From Plantago elongata (Eukaryota; Streptophyta; Magnoliopsida; Lamiales; Plantaginaceae): DNA of 64,000 bases. A model generated the notes under the pieces. It saw only the letters and a program-made list of their open reading frames with translations, did not search any database and had not been told where the DNA came from. This document shows, one piece after another, positions 53,829-64,000 of the stretch (positions are counted from its first letter, which is position 1; every line of letters starts with the position of its first letter). Location of the stretch: NCBI GenBank assembly GCA_036897095.1, contig JAYMSP010000044.1:41359-105358 (forward strand), written 5' to 3'. The translations under genes were made by a program, and so were the position numbers.

Positions 53829-55347
53829 TTGGTAATTATACCCAGAATTTAATAAAGGTAAAGCAAAGGGTATTCTTTTTAATTTATTGAGAGAGACCAG
53901 TTCAATTCAATTCCAAGTTTTGTTGAGAGAGACCAGTTCAATTGCAATCTAGCTTCGCACAAAGATGATGATGATGCGCTAGGATATCCGCCCTGCAATT
54001 TTGGTTGGATAACGAGGGTCATACGTCATCACAGACGTATTCGATTTTGGATTTCGAGAATTAATTTGATTTTCTAAAAATATTGTGATATCGGTGATGT
54101 TAAGCTGATCCGGACGAGTCGTGTTTGGTGAGTTTAGACTCATGCCCGACCAACTAATAAGATTAGGATGGAACTTGAGTTTAAAAAAAAATCCATTTAC
54201 ATCTGACAATATTTTCATATAATATATAAACTCCTAGGTCCTTAACATGTTAAATTTTTTAACGAAGGATTGTCTTTAAACTGAAACAAATACATATTTA
54301 CAATAAAATTCAAAAGTCAAATCTTGTAAGAGAAAGAGTGAAAAGGTTGATTTATTTTTCCTATATTACCCTCATTACATTTTCTTATTCCCTTTTTCTT
54401 AATAACTAATTTTTCATTTCTCTTTTCTTTAATTACTTCTTTTTATTCTTTTTTATTTAATAAACTAATTGTCCTTCACTGTTTAATAAACTAATTGTTT
54501 CATACACATACCTTCATTGTACTAAAAAATTAGATAAATCAAATAAACTAGGATGACGTTCGATTCTTAATTATGCGAATTAGTTCTTCAATTTCTTACA
54601 ATGTTTTAATAATAATTAAAGCATAATTGAACTTGAGTAGGAGTATTGTGCCTACTCTACCCTGATAAAACTTACAAAATTATTATTCTCCTTACTTCAA
54701 TTGTTCAATTTACAAAGAATATTTTATTAGATGGACAAATTAGTTATTTTGTACTAAATCAATATTTTAATTGAGAAATGTGTTTCAACATAATTTTGAA
54801 ACGATAGTGATCTAATATTTAAAAATAGAGTATATATTAATCAAAACTACATCTCAAATAATAACAACATGAAGATTGAATTTAATGCGATTTTCTTATT
54901 GAGCAAGCCGGATTTTATTCATAAACAAACAATAACAACAATCTTAATTGTTTTGACTTGAAAATTTTAGCGACTTTCATTTCATAAATATATTTTAGTG
55001 ATTATTTGAGATATAATTTGACTTGTTGAATTGAAAAAAATTATAAATATATTTTAATAATTATTTCTAATACGGTTTAAATTGTTGAATTGGAAAATTC
55101 AATTTAAAAAACTCAATTTTTTCAGATATAGATATAGTTAAATTTCAGCATGTTGATAAAAGTAGTGTGCCATGTGGTGGTTGTGTAATGTCAAATGTGT
55201 ATGGCAAAGTAGTTAACAAATGTGACATGGAGAACATGCACAGCCCACGAGTGTGTATGGCGGTCTCGTCAAACACCGCGTTTGACGTTTTCATATAGTA
55301 AAACTTTAAAGTAATAACTAAGCTTCGTAAAATAATGTAATCAGGTG
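53829..55347. other. Divergent intergenic region between MSRB and HEMA, left part
   Basis: Holds the MSRB leader and promoter next to 53829, with a 25-bp near-repeat (GAGAGACCAGTTCAATT at about 53891 and 53929). AT-rich DNA without a gene follows. Confidence 0.45.
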
Positions 55348-55565
55348 GTGTTCTATTTAATTTAAAATTAATTTAATTCAGTTCAAATCAATTTAGTTTA
55401 ATTAAATTTAGGTTTAGTTCAGTTCAGTTCGACTTGGTTATAATTTATAAAGTGTTCTCTTCAATTGAAATTTATTAAACTGGACTGAATTGAAGTAATA
55501 TATAAATTATAATTAAACCGAGCTGACTTGACTGAACTAAAGTGATTTTCAGTTAAATAGAACAC
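55348..55565. mobile_element. MITE of 218 bp with 13-bp perfect terminal inverted repeats
   Basis: The left end GTGTTCTATTTAA (55348-55360) is the exact reverse complement of the right end TTAAATAGAACAC (55553-55565). Internal sub-repeats are also inverted (AGTTCAGTTCAGTTCGACTT against AGCTGACTTGACTGAACTAA). There is no coding capacity and the composition is AT-rich. Target-site duplication is unclear, so the superfamily (hAT or other) cannot be fixed. Confidence 0.7.
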
Positions 55566-55871
55566 AATCGTATACCTTACTTCGGTTCATTTTAATTTAA
55601 TTTAGTTATAATTTATATTTTACTTTAATTAAGTTAGATTCAATTTAGTTTAATAAAATTTTAATTGAAGATAATAGATCCTCAGTTCATCATTCTGAGT
55701 GAAATAATTAACATGGGAGTATATTACAAAAGCATCTGATTTTATAAGAATCCAGAAAATATGACGAAAATTGATTGGCGTTGTGGCGAACACAAGTTTT
55801 TAACGATACAGTCAACAGGAAATGGTGTTGAATTAGCCCGAAATGGAATAATCAAGATTATGCAGAATCCC

Positions 55872-55879
55872 ATATATAA
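55872..55879 (+). promoter_or_regulatory. TATA box of the HEMA gene
   Basis: CATATATAAACAAC about 195 bp before the start codon. The transcript start would fall near 55905, giving a leader of about 165 bases. Confidence 0.5.
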
Positions 55880-56071
55880 ACAACTCCTACAATTTTCCCA
55901 ATATTCTCTCTAAATTGCTCCAAAAACATTACAAAACGACATATAAAAAAGGGCACGAGAAAAAGCAAAAACCCAATTCTTGACTGTCTCTTCTCGTTGT
56001 GGTGTGGTCAGCTACCTACCGCAAATACCACATCTCATCGGAGATACGCCGTTTCCGGCCACCATTTCTCC

Positions 56072-58234
56072 ATGGCCATTCCCAATACCTTCACCACATC
56101 GCTTCCACCCACCACCAGACTCAACGACCCTTCCACCAATCTCAATTCCACCGCCCATTTTCCTCTCCAAAACAATTCCAGGTCAACAAACAATCCAAAA
56201 ATCCGTTCTTTCTGCCTCAATCTCCGATGCCAGGTCTCAGATAACTCCACTCTCTCCGCTTTCGAGCTTCTCAAAACCTCCGGCAACCGTAAGTTCCGGT
56301 TTATTCGCATTTTTTCGTTGATTAGCTCTTATAGTGGTTAGTGCCTAATTGAGTTGTGTTTTGCTGTGATCTAGGTTATACGAAGGAATCGAGTAGTATT
56401 TTGGTTATTGGGTTGAATTATCATACGGCGCCAATTGAGATACGGGAGAAGCTTTCGATTCCGGAATCGAGCTGGGATGAAGCTATTGGTGAGTTGTGTA
56501 GTTTGAATCATATTGAGGAGGCTGCGGTTTTGAGTACCTGTAACAGGATGGAGATTTATGTTCTTGCTTTATCGAAAAATCGGGGGATCAAGGAGGTTAC
56601 TGAATGGTTGTCTAAGGTAGTAATTAATATAACATTGTTCTGCCCTGCCTTTTGTTCTGTATCTATTTTTGGTGTTGTCTATTTGAGGTACAGTTATCTT
56701 ACTTTAGAAAGAAATGTTGAAAATGATGCGTTTTGGCTGAAAACTAACGAATACCAGATTGATTTGTCTGTCATATTCATGGTTTGTGCTAGAATTGATT
56801 TCCGAAAATAGTTGTCAGGGTATATGAATATCAAGGACTCTAAAGTCTAAACCATGTTGAAAGCTCAAACTTCTGCATTTGTGTCCATTTTGTGAATACT
56901 AGAGAACTTGGCAAGCTAATAAACAGATAAATATCGATTCTTGAGGGTACGGTAGCAGTGTCTGTGAGAAAAGAGTATAGCTAATTGATTTCGTTGAGCT
57001 CATTTTGATGCACTAGACTAAATTTGCGAAATCTATTGATTATGACAAAGACTCCCAAGTAAAGTTTTTAACATCGTGTATCTTAAATTCACAGAGAAGC
57101 TCGGTACCAGTATCAGAGCTGAGTGAGCACAGATTCATGCTTTACAATGAAGATGCTGCAAAACATCTCTTTGAAGTGTCTTCTGGTCTTGATTCCCTCG
57201 TCTTGGGAGAAGGGCAGATTCTTGCTCAGGTAAAGCAAGTTGTTAAAACGGGGCAAGGACTTACAGGATTTGGTCGCAAAATAGGGGGGCTGTTCAAGCA
57301 TGCAATTACGGCTGGGAAACGTGTTAGAACTGAGACTAATATATCAACTGGTTCAGTGTCAGTTAGTTCAGCAGCTGTTGAGCTTGCTATGATGAAGCTT
57401 CCAGAAAGTTCCCATGCTACGGCTAGAATGTTGGTTGTTGGAGCTGGCAAGATGGGAAAACTTGTAATCAGACACTTGGCTGCCAAGGGATATAAGAAGA
57501 TAGTTGTTGTTAATAGAACAGAGGAGAGAGTTAATGACATTCGTGAGGGACTCAAAGATGTTGAAATAGTCTACAAGCCAGTATCTCAAATGCTAACTTG
57601 TGCTGCAGAAGCAGATGTAGTTTTTACTTGCACTGCATCTGAAACTATTCTTTTTTCAAAAGATCAAGTTCTAGTGCTTGAGCCTGCGAGTTCTAGTGTT
57701 GGATGCCAAAGGTTGTTTATTGATATTTCTGTTCCTCGGAATGTGGGAGCGTGTGTATCCGAGGTAAACTCCGTTCACGTGTACAATGTGGATGATCTGC
57801 AGGAAGTAGTAGATAATAACAAGGAGGAAAGATTGCATAAAGCAATGGAAGCTCAGGCAATTATTGCAGAAGAAGTGAAACAATTTGAAGCATGGAAGGA
57901 CTCACTCGAGTCTACTCCGACAATCAAGAAACTCAGAGCATACTTTGAGAGAATCAGAATGTCGGAACTTGAAAAATGTTTGTCTAAGATGGGCGATGAC
58001 ATCCCGCCAGATCAAAAGAAAGCAATTTCTGATCTTAGTTTAGGAATAGTCAACAAGCTCCTACATGGTCCTATGAAACACCTAAGGTGTGATGGGGCCG
58101 ATAACCGGTGTCCAAGTGAAATTTTGGACAACATGCATGCTCTGAACCGGATATTTGATCTTGGAACAGATACTTCTGAACTGGAGCTGAAAATACGATC
58201 GAAGTTGAAGCAGAGTAAGAAAGTAGCTTCGTGA
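56072..58234 (+). CDS. HEMA1: Glutamyl-tRNA reductase, chloroplastic
   Basis: Three exons, 56072-56288, 56375-56616 and 57095-58234, encode 532 residues (Arabidopsis HEMA1 is about 543). Residues 1-65 are a Ser/Thr/Pro-rich transit peptide. The catalytic domain has [16 protein letters not shown] and [11 protein letters not shown], where Cys128 forms the thioester with glutamate. [11 protein letters not shown] follows, then the NADPH-binding Rossmann domain ([25 protein letters not shown]), and a C-terminal dimerisation helix bundle from about residue 390. The enzyme reduces glutamate on tRNA-Glu to glutamate-1-semialdehyde, the committed, light-controlled step of chlorophyll and heme synthesis. 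ATG 56072 was chosen because the transit-peptide frame begins there; earlier frames lack an ATG with better fit. HEMA1 is preferred over HEMA2 on likelihood alone. Confidence 0.95.
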
Positions 58235-59457
58235 TTTTGTTGGATTTATTCAATTTTTTCTGGAGGAAACATCCTCCGGCCGGACATGTTCATCAGAGAA
58301 CTTCAAAGTTTTGGTGCGCAATGCTTTGTATAGATGTAATAGAATATGAAATGCTATTATACTTGAGAGAAATTTAGTTAGCCTGATACAAATGTATACT
58401 ACATTGATTTATCAATAAGCAAATAAGCATCTGTTAACCATTTCAATAATTCTGTATGTATACTTCTAATGAGATTTTGCTTTATTGATTCGGAGATTAA
58501 GGAGAGCTCTTTTCGGGTTCATTTTGGCCATATTTATAGATTGCAATGATGTGTTTATCGAGAAAATTCTAATAAAAGCATAAGTGAGTACAAAATGCAC
58601 GGAAAAGAGAGTTTGTTAGCATCTAAATAAAATACATTGATAACTATGTCGATTAATATGTTTTAGTCTCAACCGACTTAGTGATTGACGTATTAGTGTA
58701 TTAGTGCTTGTGATGAGATCGTTTTCCAAATCACACAAAATTATCATTATCAATCCAGAAAAGAATATGACAAAATATGTCACTATTTCATTATTTTAAT
58801 CCAATTCAATCTCAACAAGTGTACAACTACATACATCCGTAGGTGTTGATGGGTGTGGCATGTAGTAACTGTATATATTTCCCAATTTCTGACCAAACCC
58901 ACCTTGCCCACCCCTTTTGAAGCTAATAAGTCAAAATTGTGCATCAAATCTTACGTCCTATGCACTTCTTTCTGAAAAATAATTAAGTAATATCCATAAC
59001 TATACATGCCAAAAAATTGACAATTAATTGACTTCCTATCTTAAACTAAATTACAAGAAGCTATTTAATCACTAACTCTCCATAAAGGTAGTTGAAAAGA
59101 GGCAGTACTGCTTCACCACTACTAACAGCCAGTCACTCACACACTTGCATAAGCTCCAATCCCTAAATTCCATTTCAGTGTCTTGTAAAAGAGAAATCTT
59201 TTTCACCACTGGTAAGTATGCCATTTCTTTGCCCCAACTTTGATTGTGCTGGTTTATGCTAAGGATGGAACTTCTATTGTGTTGTTTATTTAGATTTTGC
59301 TGGGTTTTCTTTAGACTGTTCATACAGTATTATTTGTGTTGCTCTTTCTGGATTTCAAGTTTTCTTGGGAATGGAAATGCAAGTTTTAGCAACCTTGCTA
59401 TGTAAAAATTGAATCTTTATTGTTAATCTGTTGATGCAATTTTGTGGGGTTGTAGTT
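58235..59457 (+). other. HEMA 3' UTR, intergenic DNA and leader of the PGM-like gene
   Basis: After the HEMA 3' UTR comes AT-rich DNA. A probable 5' UTR exon of the PGM-like gene lies at about 59080-59212, ending in CACTG before a strong donor gtaagt. The matching acceptor ttgtag is at 59451-59455, two bases before the start codon. So the leader intron is about 240 bp. Confidence 0.5.
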
Positions 59458-62400
59458 ATGGATAAGGGTGGCTGTCCGAGTTTGTTTCCCCTGCAACGCT
59501 GCAAAACCATTCATCTGGTTAGTGTTGAGTCTGTTGACTCTATATTGATTGAATATGCTATTTGGGTTCAAGGACACTCTGTATTGGTTGGTTTTGCTTA
59601 GAATTTCCAAGGCATTCATTCAGGTCTTATTGAACTGTAAAATTTAGGTGAGACATGCTCAAGGAATCCACAATGTTGATGGAGACAAAAACTACAAGGC
59701 GTATATGTCGCAGGAATACTTCGATGCACATCTTACTCAGCTGGGTTGGCAACAGGTTGGGTGTCTTTTGGTTGGTCTTAAGGTTAACAATTTTCTTTGG
59801 GATGTGAGGACCTGTAGTTGCTTATGCTGTATCAGGTGGAAAACTTGCGCAAGCATGTTCATGAAAGTGGGCTGATCAAGAAAATTGATCTGGTCATTAC
59901 GTCCCCTCTGCTAAGGTAGTTTGTTGTAATGGATGGGTAAGCCTGTTTACAATCTAAAACTGGAATTAAATGGCAACTGGTCTTACCTTTTTATCTAGTC
60001 AGGTTAATACTTCAGTTATATTGGTTGCGGTAGACATATTTCATTAATCAACTATACGTAGCCGCTTGGCATAGGAATGTTTTGGTGGTAATGATAAAGA
60101 CAACCATTGCACTTTTATGTCTAAGGTGTTGCATATCATGGCAGTATATCTTAAAGTTCTGATTATTTAGATAGTGCAGATATCACAAGACCAAAAGCAG
60201 TTGCTTATGAACTTGTATGGATCCGATCAACCTATGGTTTTTGTATGAGTCATTTAGGCCATTTGTAGATGGTTCGTTTATAGTTGATAAAGCTGTAACT
60301 ATCATCTAGTTAATTGCCCATTAATACAGAAATGGTATGTTTTCTCACCAAGATCCGGAGGAACTAGGAAGTACACATTCTTTGAGACCTCTAACAAATG
60401 GTTATGAACCTGACCCTGAGGGACTTGGGCATTGATTTTATTGTTCTTCCCTATAATACTTTCCTGTGTTTGAATAATTTCGATATAATCAAGAAAATGA
60501 GAAGATTTTAACTAAACAAGTTCTTTTTTTTAATTTAATTTTATTTTATAATAACTCTTGAAATAACTCTTTCCTTTGAACAGTCAATTTCCGTACTGTT
60601 AAACAATGGCAATGCACATACAAGAATTATATGCTCCATAATACTGAAGCAAGTTATAGTCATAAGACATGACTCAGTATGTTATGCTTGTAGGACGATC
60701 CAGACAGCTGTTGGGGTATTTGGTGGAGGAGGATATACAGACCGGATGGACATCCTACCTCTGATGGTGGCTAATGCGGGATATAGTGAACGTGGTGCAA
60801 TCTCGAGTCTTGATAGCCCTCCTATTCTTGCAGTTGAACTTTGTCGTGAACATCTGGTATGCACGATAAAGTGCAGTTTTGTGTGCAGCTTTTGTTTAAT
60901 GATTCACATTGTGCCATTCCATTTTTCGCTTCCTTTTTCTCCAGTGCTTGATATGTTATTGATAATTTCAACTGCAAGTGATGGAAGCTTATGCCCACGC
61001 ACTGATAAAATAAGCCTCGAGTCCTAATTCACCATTTCGTGCATTAGTTTTTTCTACCTCACAATATTCTAGATGTGATATGATCTCTTTATTGCTTGTA
61101 AAACATCATGCAGAAGATATCTGAGAACTGATAATGATCCTCGTCAATAATTGGCTGATAGCTTAGGAATTACCAAGACAATAACGTGTCATTTTTTAGC
61201 TAGTTCCTGAACGGTAATCTGTATAGGTATCTGATGTAGCATATTTGGCATGATACAATAAAATTGATTTTGTAAAAATTTCCTGAGTGTGTCAGTAATT
61301 CATGCCTGATGTTGGCAGGGTGTTCATCCTTGTGATCAGAGGAGAAGCATCAGCGAATATCAATGTCTTTTTCCAGCAGTCGATTTCTCACAGGTAAGCC
61401 TCAAGTAACTGGTCCAAACATTGACAGTGCACAAGCATCCCTGTGATGTTGCACAAGTCAGGGATGAAGACGATGTCCTCCAATTTGCTTGTTGCTTTTT
61501 ATTCCAGATAGAGAGTGATGAAGATACATTATGGAAGGCTGACGTCAGGGAGACTAAGGAAGAACTTGCAGCTAGGGGCATGGCCTTCATGAACTGGTGA
61601 CCAACTTTTTACCAGTCAGTTTCATACATTATAGCAGCTGGGGAATGTTTTTACTTGATAAATGCTTTTTTTTCCGTTTCCCACTGCATCTTTTTTTAGT
61701 TGAAAGCAATTCACGAAGAATATGACTGACGTAAAATGTGAACACGGATTCGAAAGCAAAGCTTTGTTCGCTTATCTTAACATTTACACTCATAACATTG
61801 TATGTAGACACCTTTGTGCTTGATCACATACACACTAATGTGAACATATTTCATACAGTGGCCTATTGATCCAGATTCCAAGATGCCTGTATAAATGCTT
61901 GGCTTATATGTCCTTGTTCTGATTAGATAACAATTTTACAGGTTATTCACGCTGAAAGAGAAGGAGATTGCTGTAGTTACACACAGTGGGTTCCTGTTTC
62001 ATACATTGAGCGTGTTTGGCAATGAATGCCACCCTTCAGTGAAAAAGGAGATATCTGGACAGTAAGTTTCAGTAGAACCATGATTGCAGTCATAATCTTT
62101 AATCTCCATCCACGGTTTCAAAAGTTATCAACACTGAACATTTTCAACGGAGATGAAATTGGAACAATTTATATTTATTCCTTTAAAGGCGCTTCTGTAA
62201 CAAAACCTTTTTTCTTATCAAATTTATCTGCAGTTATGCAAACTGTGAGCTTCGTTCCATGGTGATTGTGGACACACGGTAAACTTCATTAACCTGGATA
62301 CTGGTCAGGATTGTGATTTCATTACATTACTCACAATTTTGATTGTGTTTTGCAGCATGATAGGCTCGGACTCATCAACAACTAACTATCCTGGGAAGAT

Positions 62401-62479
62401 CCCTTCAGGTCTTGATATGCCTAGTGAACTGGCAGATGCAAAGAAGCAAGAGAACAATTCAAGTAGTCATGCAAGTTAA
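59458..62479 (+). CDS. Phosphoglycerate mutase-like protein (histidine phosphatase superfamily)
   Basis: Nine exons, 59458-59517, 59648-59755, 59836-59915, 60694-60856, 61319-61393, 61508-61596, 61942-62061, 62234-62278 and 62356-62479, encode 287 residues. TIHLVRHAQGIHNVDG carries the catalytic RHA motif; the His is phosphorylated in this superfamily. DLVITSPLLRT supplies the second Arg, and EIAVVTHSGFLFHTL has the second catalytic His. It resembles Arabidopsis At5g64460 (from memory). Members of this plant group are called phosphoglycerate-mutase-like, but a glycolytic role is not shown; a phosphatase on a small substrate is equally possible. No signal peptide is visible, so it is probably cytosolic. 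A 5' UTR intron ends just before the ATG. Confidence 0.9.
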
Positions 62480-63255
62480 GGGTCTCCACACATTTGATAT
62501 GATGATGTCGTATGGAGATTTCAATCGTTATCAGTCACAGACTCTCAACTACCTTTCGTTGATCCAGGACACAAATTGAAAGGCCATTTTGGGATCACTA
62601 TTCTATGATGGGATTAGTATCTCTTTATTTGCATATAATTTATATGAAACTTCTGTTATTTGATACTTACATGGGCATGGGTTCCCTAGTGGAAAATAAC
62701 TTATTGCACGGAGACGCAAAATTACTCTGTCCTCTGTTTCTGTTGTGCTTAGCTAAGGTTATATGATCACACAACAAAAGAAGAAAATAATATAAAGAAC
62801 AAAAGCTGCATAACCTGCAACATATTGGCTGGTGAATTCGCACTATAAAGTTGGTTACAAGTATACAAGCATATGTGAGATGTGAAATCTTGTAATAATG
62901 ATAGAGGGTGTTTGCTTGAGCTTAAGTTAGCCGTTTAAGCAGCTTATGTAGGTATTCCAGCTAGGCAGTGACTATAATATACTCAAGTATGTATGGACTA
63001 TCTATGAGCACACTAGCAAACTCTGCCTAGTGTTAGGCAAAAGCTAGTAAGCTGTTTTAGAAGCTGACACTCCCTTGGCAAGAATAAGATTATTCCGGTA
63101 ATAAGGAAGATTAAATGCAGTCGAGCTAGCTGTTCTTGTGGTAAAATATAATGTTTCACTGTTCACACCAAGATTACTTTGAAAAGGTTGGATGCCATTG
63201 ATCACGGCAAGGAATTGGAGTAATAAATTACAATGGCAAGATGCAGCTAGCATTG
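62480..63255. other. Convergent 3' region between the PGM-like and FAAH genes
   Basis: 3' UTRs of two genes read towards each other. No coding region recognised. Confidence 0.5.
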
Positions 63256-63606
63256 TCAGTTTCCTTTCAATATGTCATAGAACTGTACCGGTTTCTTCTT
63301 AGGCTCAAAGCAAAGTTCCTGCAAATGCCAACATTTGGTTTTAGTATGTTGGATTCTTTCTGGACAAGTTTTCTTGCAGGCAAGGCAGGTGAGCATGCTT
63401 TAAGTTTACCAGGGATTCAATTCCACATATATTCTCCCAGCCAATGCACGTTGTGCGGGTGTTTATTATTTATAAAATATGGGAACAAGTGATGGTTAAC
63501 ACTGAAATACCTCCACAGCAGCTGCCAAACGCAAAATTGTGGCTTCTCCCCATGGGCGTCCTATGAATTGCAGGCCAATTGGAAGTCCTTGCTTATCGTA
63601 TCCAAT
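63256..63606 (-). CDS. FAAH: Fatty acid amide hydrolase (amidase family), C-terminal exons only
   Basis: Two exons on the minus strand, 63606-63511 and 63318-63256, encode the last 52 residues. They read IGYDKQGLPIGLQFIGRPWG, then EATILRLAAAVE, then across the intron ELCFEPKKKPVQFYDILKGN-stop. GYD-x-x-GLPIGLQ-x-x-GRPW is the highly conserved C-terminal block of amidase-signature enzymes, and its neighbours fit plant FAAH. FAAH hydrolyses N-acylethanolamines to fatty acid and ethanolamine and affects seedling growth and ABA responses. The catalytic Ser-Ser-Lys part lies beyond the window's right edge. From 63607 to 64000 I see only intron. Confidence 0.85.
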
Positions 63607-64000
63607 CTGATTATCATAACAGACAGGTAAATAGCAACAAGTTGCAGAAAACACTTCTATGTTGCTTTGGGCACATGAAGTAGGACTTAAGTAAGCTATG
63701 GTCTGAGGAGGACAGTACCCAGGAAACTTGGGGCCATGCAATTGAACTATCGGAAGAGTGAAAACAACAGCCAGTGTGGATTTATCAGTGAACTCAAAGA
63801 ATCGTGCCATAAAATGTGAACATCCAAAACAAAGAGAAGCATGCCATCAATGTACAAGGAGTAGCAGAATAGCAGGTCCTCATACCGCAATTTTATGTAA
63901 AAATCATGTTAGCTGGTAGGTGAGTTGCTCATTTCTGAATATATTGTAATCTTTTTCTCTGGTACGTACTTATGCAAACATCATTTTTCTGAACCTAAAC

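Noticed and set aside
63607-64000. A further upstream exon of FAAH
   Set aside because: The open frame that reads on from 63606 passes an acceptor (gataatcag) and is unlike amidases. No other amidase motif is seen before the edge.

Overview
This is a window of a plant nuclear genome. The evidence is spliced genes with GT-AG introns, AT-rich intergenic DNA, and plant-specific families: major latex proteins, a ROP GTPase, thylakoid KEA3, chloroplast glutamyl-tRNA reductase and a TON1-recruiting-motif protein. It is a eudicot; I lean towards an asterid, but that is only an impression. I rebuilt the exon structures by hand from splice consensus, reading phase and remembered family sequence.

Layout. 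1-1.5 kb: 3' half of a glyoxalase I gene (+), cut by the window edge. 2.2-9.1 kb: a major latex protein (Bet v 1 fold) cluster on the minus strand, with two intact genes and one frameshifted exon-1 relic. Transposon debris lies between them: two long foldback elements, a tRNA-like/SINE relic and a broken RNase H domain. 9.9-12.9 kb: METTL5-type rRNA m6A methyltransferase (-). 13-16.4 kb: gene-free DNA with a strand-polarised GAGAACATGG-like degenerate repeat. 17.9-20.1 kb: type II ROP GTPase (+). 20.9-27.2 kb: 18-exon peroxisomal multifunctional beta-oxidation protein, AIM1-like (-). 27.2-34 kb: intergenic, holding a 2,076-bp CACTA transposon with a TTG target duplication. 34.2-36.7 kb: short FAR1-type DNA-binding protein (+). 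40.2-43.2 kb: TRM/LONGIFOLIA-like protein (+). 43.8-50.8 kb: 19-exon KEA3 K+/H+ antiporter (-). 51.7-53.8 kb: plastid methionine sulfoxide reductase B (-). 56.1-58.2 kb: glutamyl-tRNA reductase HEMA (+). 59.5-62.5 kb: phosphoglycerate-mutase-like protein (+). 63.3 kb to the end: 3' end of fatty acid amide hydrolase (-).

Functional themes. Three genes serve the chloroplast: KEA3 tunes thylakoid proton motive force, MSRB repairs oxidised methionine, and HEMA commits glutamate to chlorophyll and heme synthesis. They look like ordinary neighbours, not a pathway cluster. Gene order keeps ancestral pieces: METTL5-ROP-AIM1 recalls Arabidopsis chromosome 4, and PGM-like next to FAAH recalls At5g64460/At5g64440 (both from memory).

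I found no new multi-gene system. The items most worth a second look are the CACTA element, the two adjacent foldback elements, the GAGAACATGG repeat field, and two oddities in KEA3: a GC-AG intron and an altered glycine motif in the nucleotide-binding domain.
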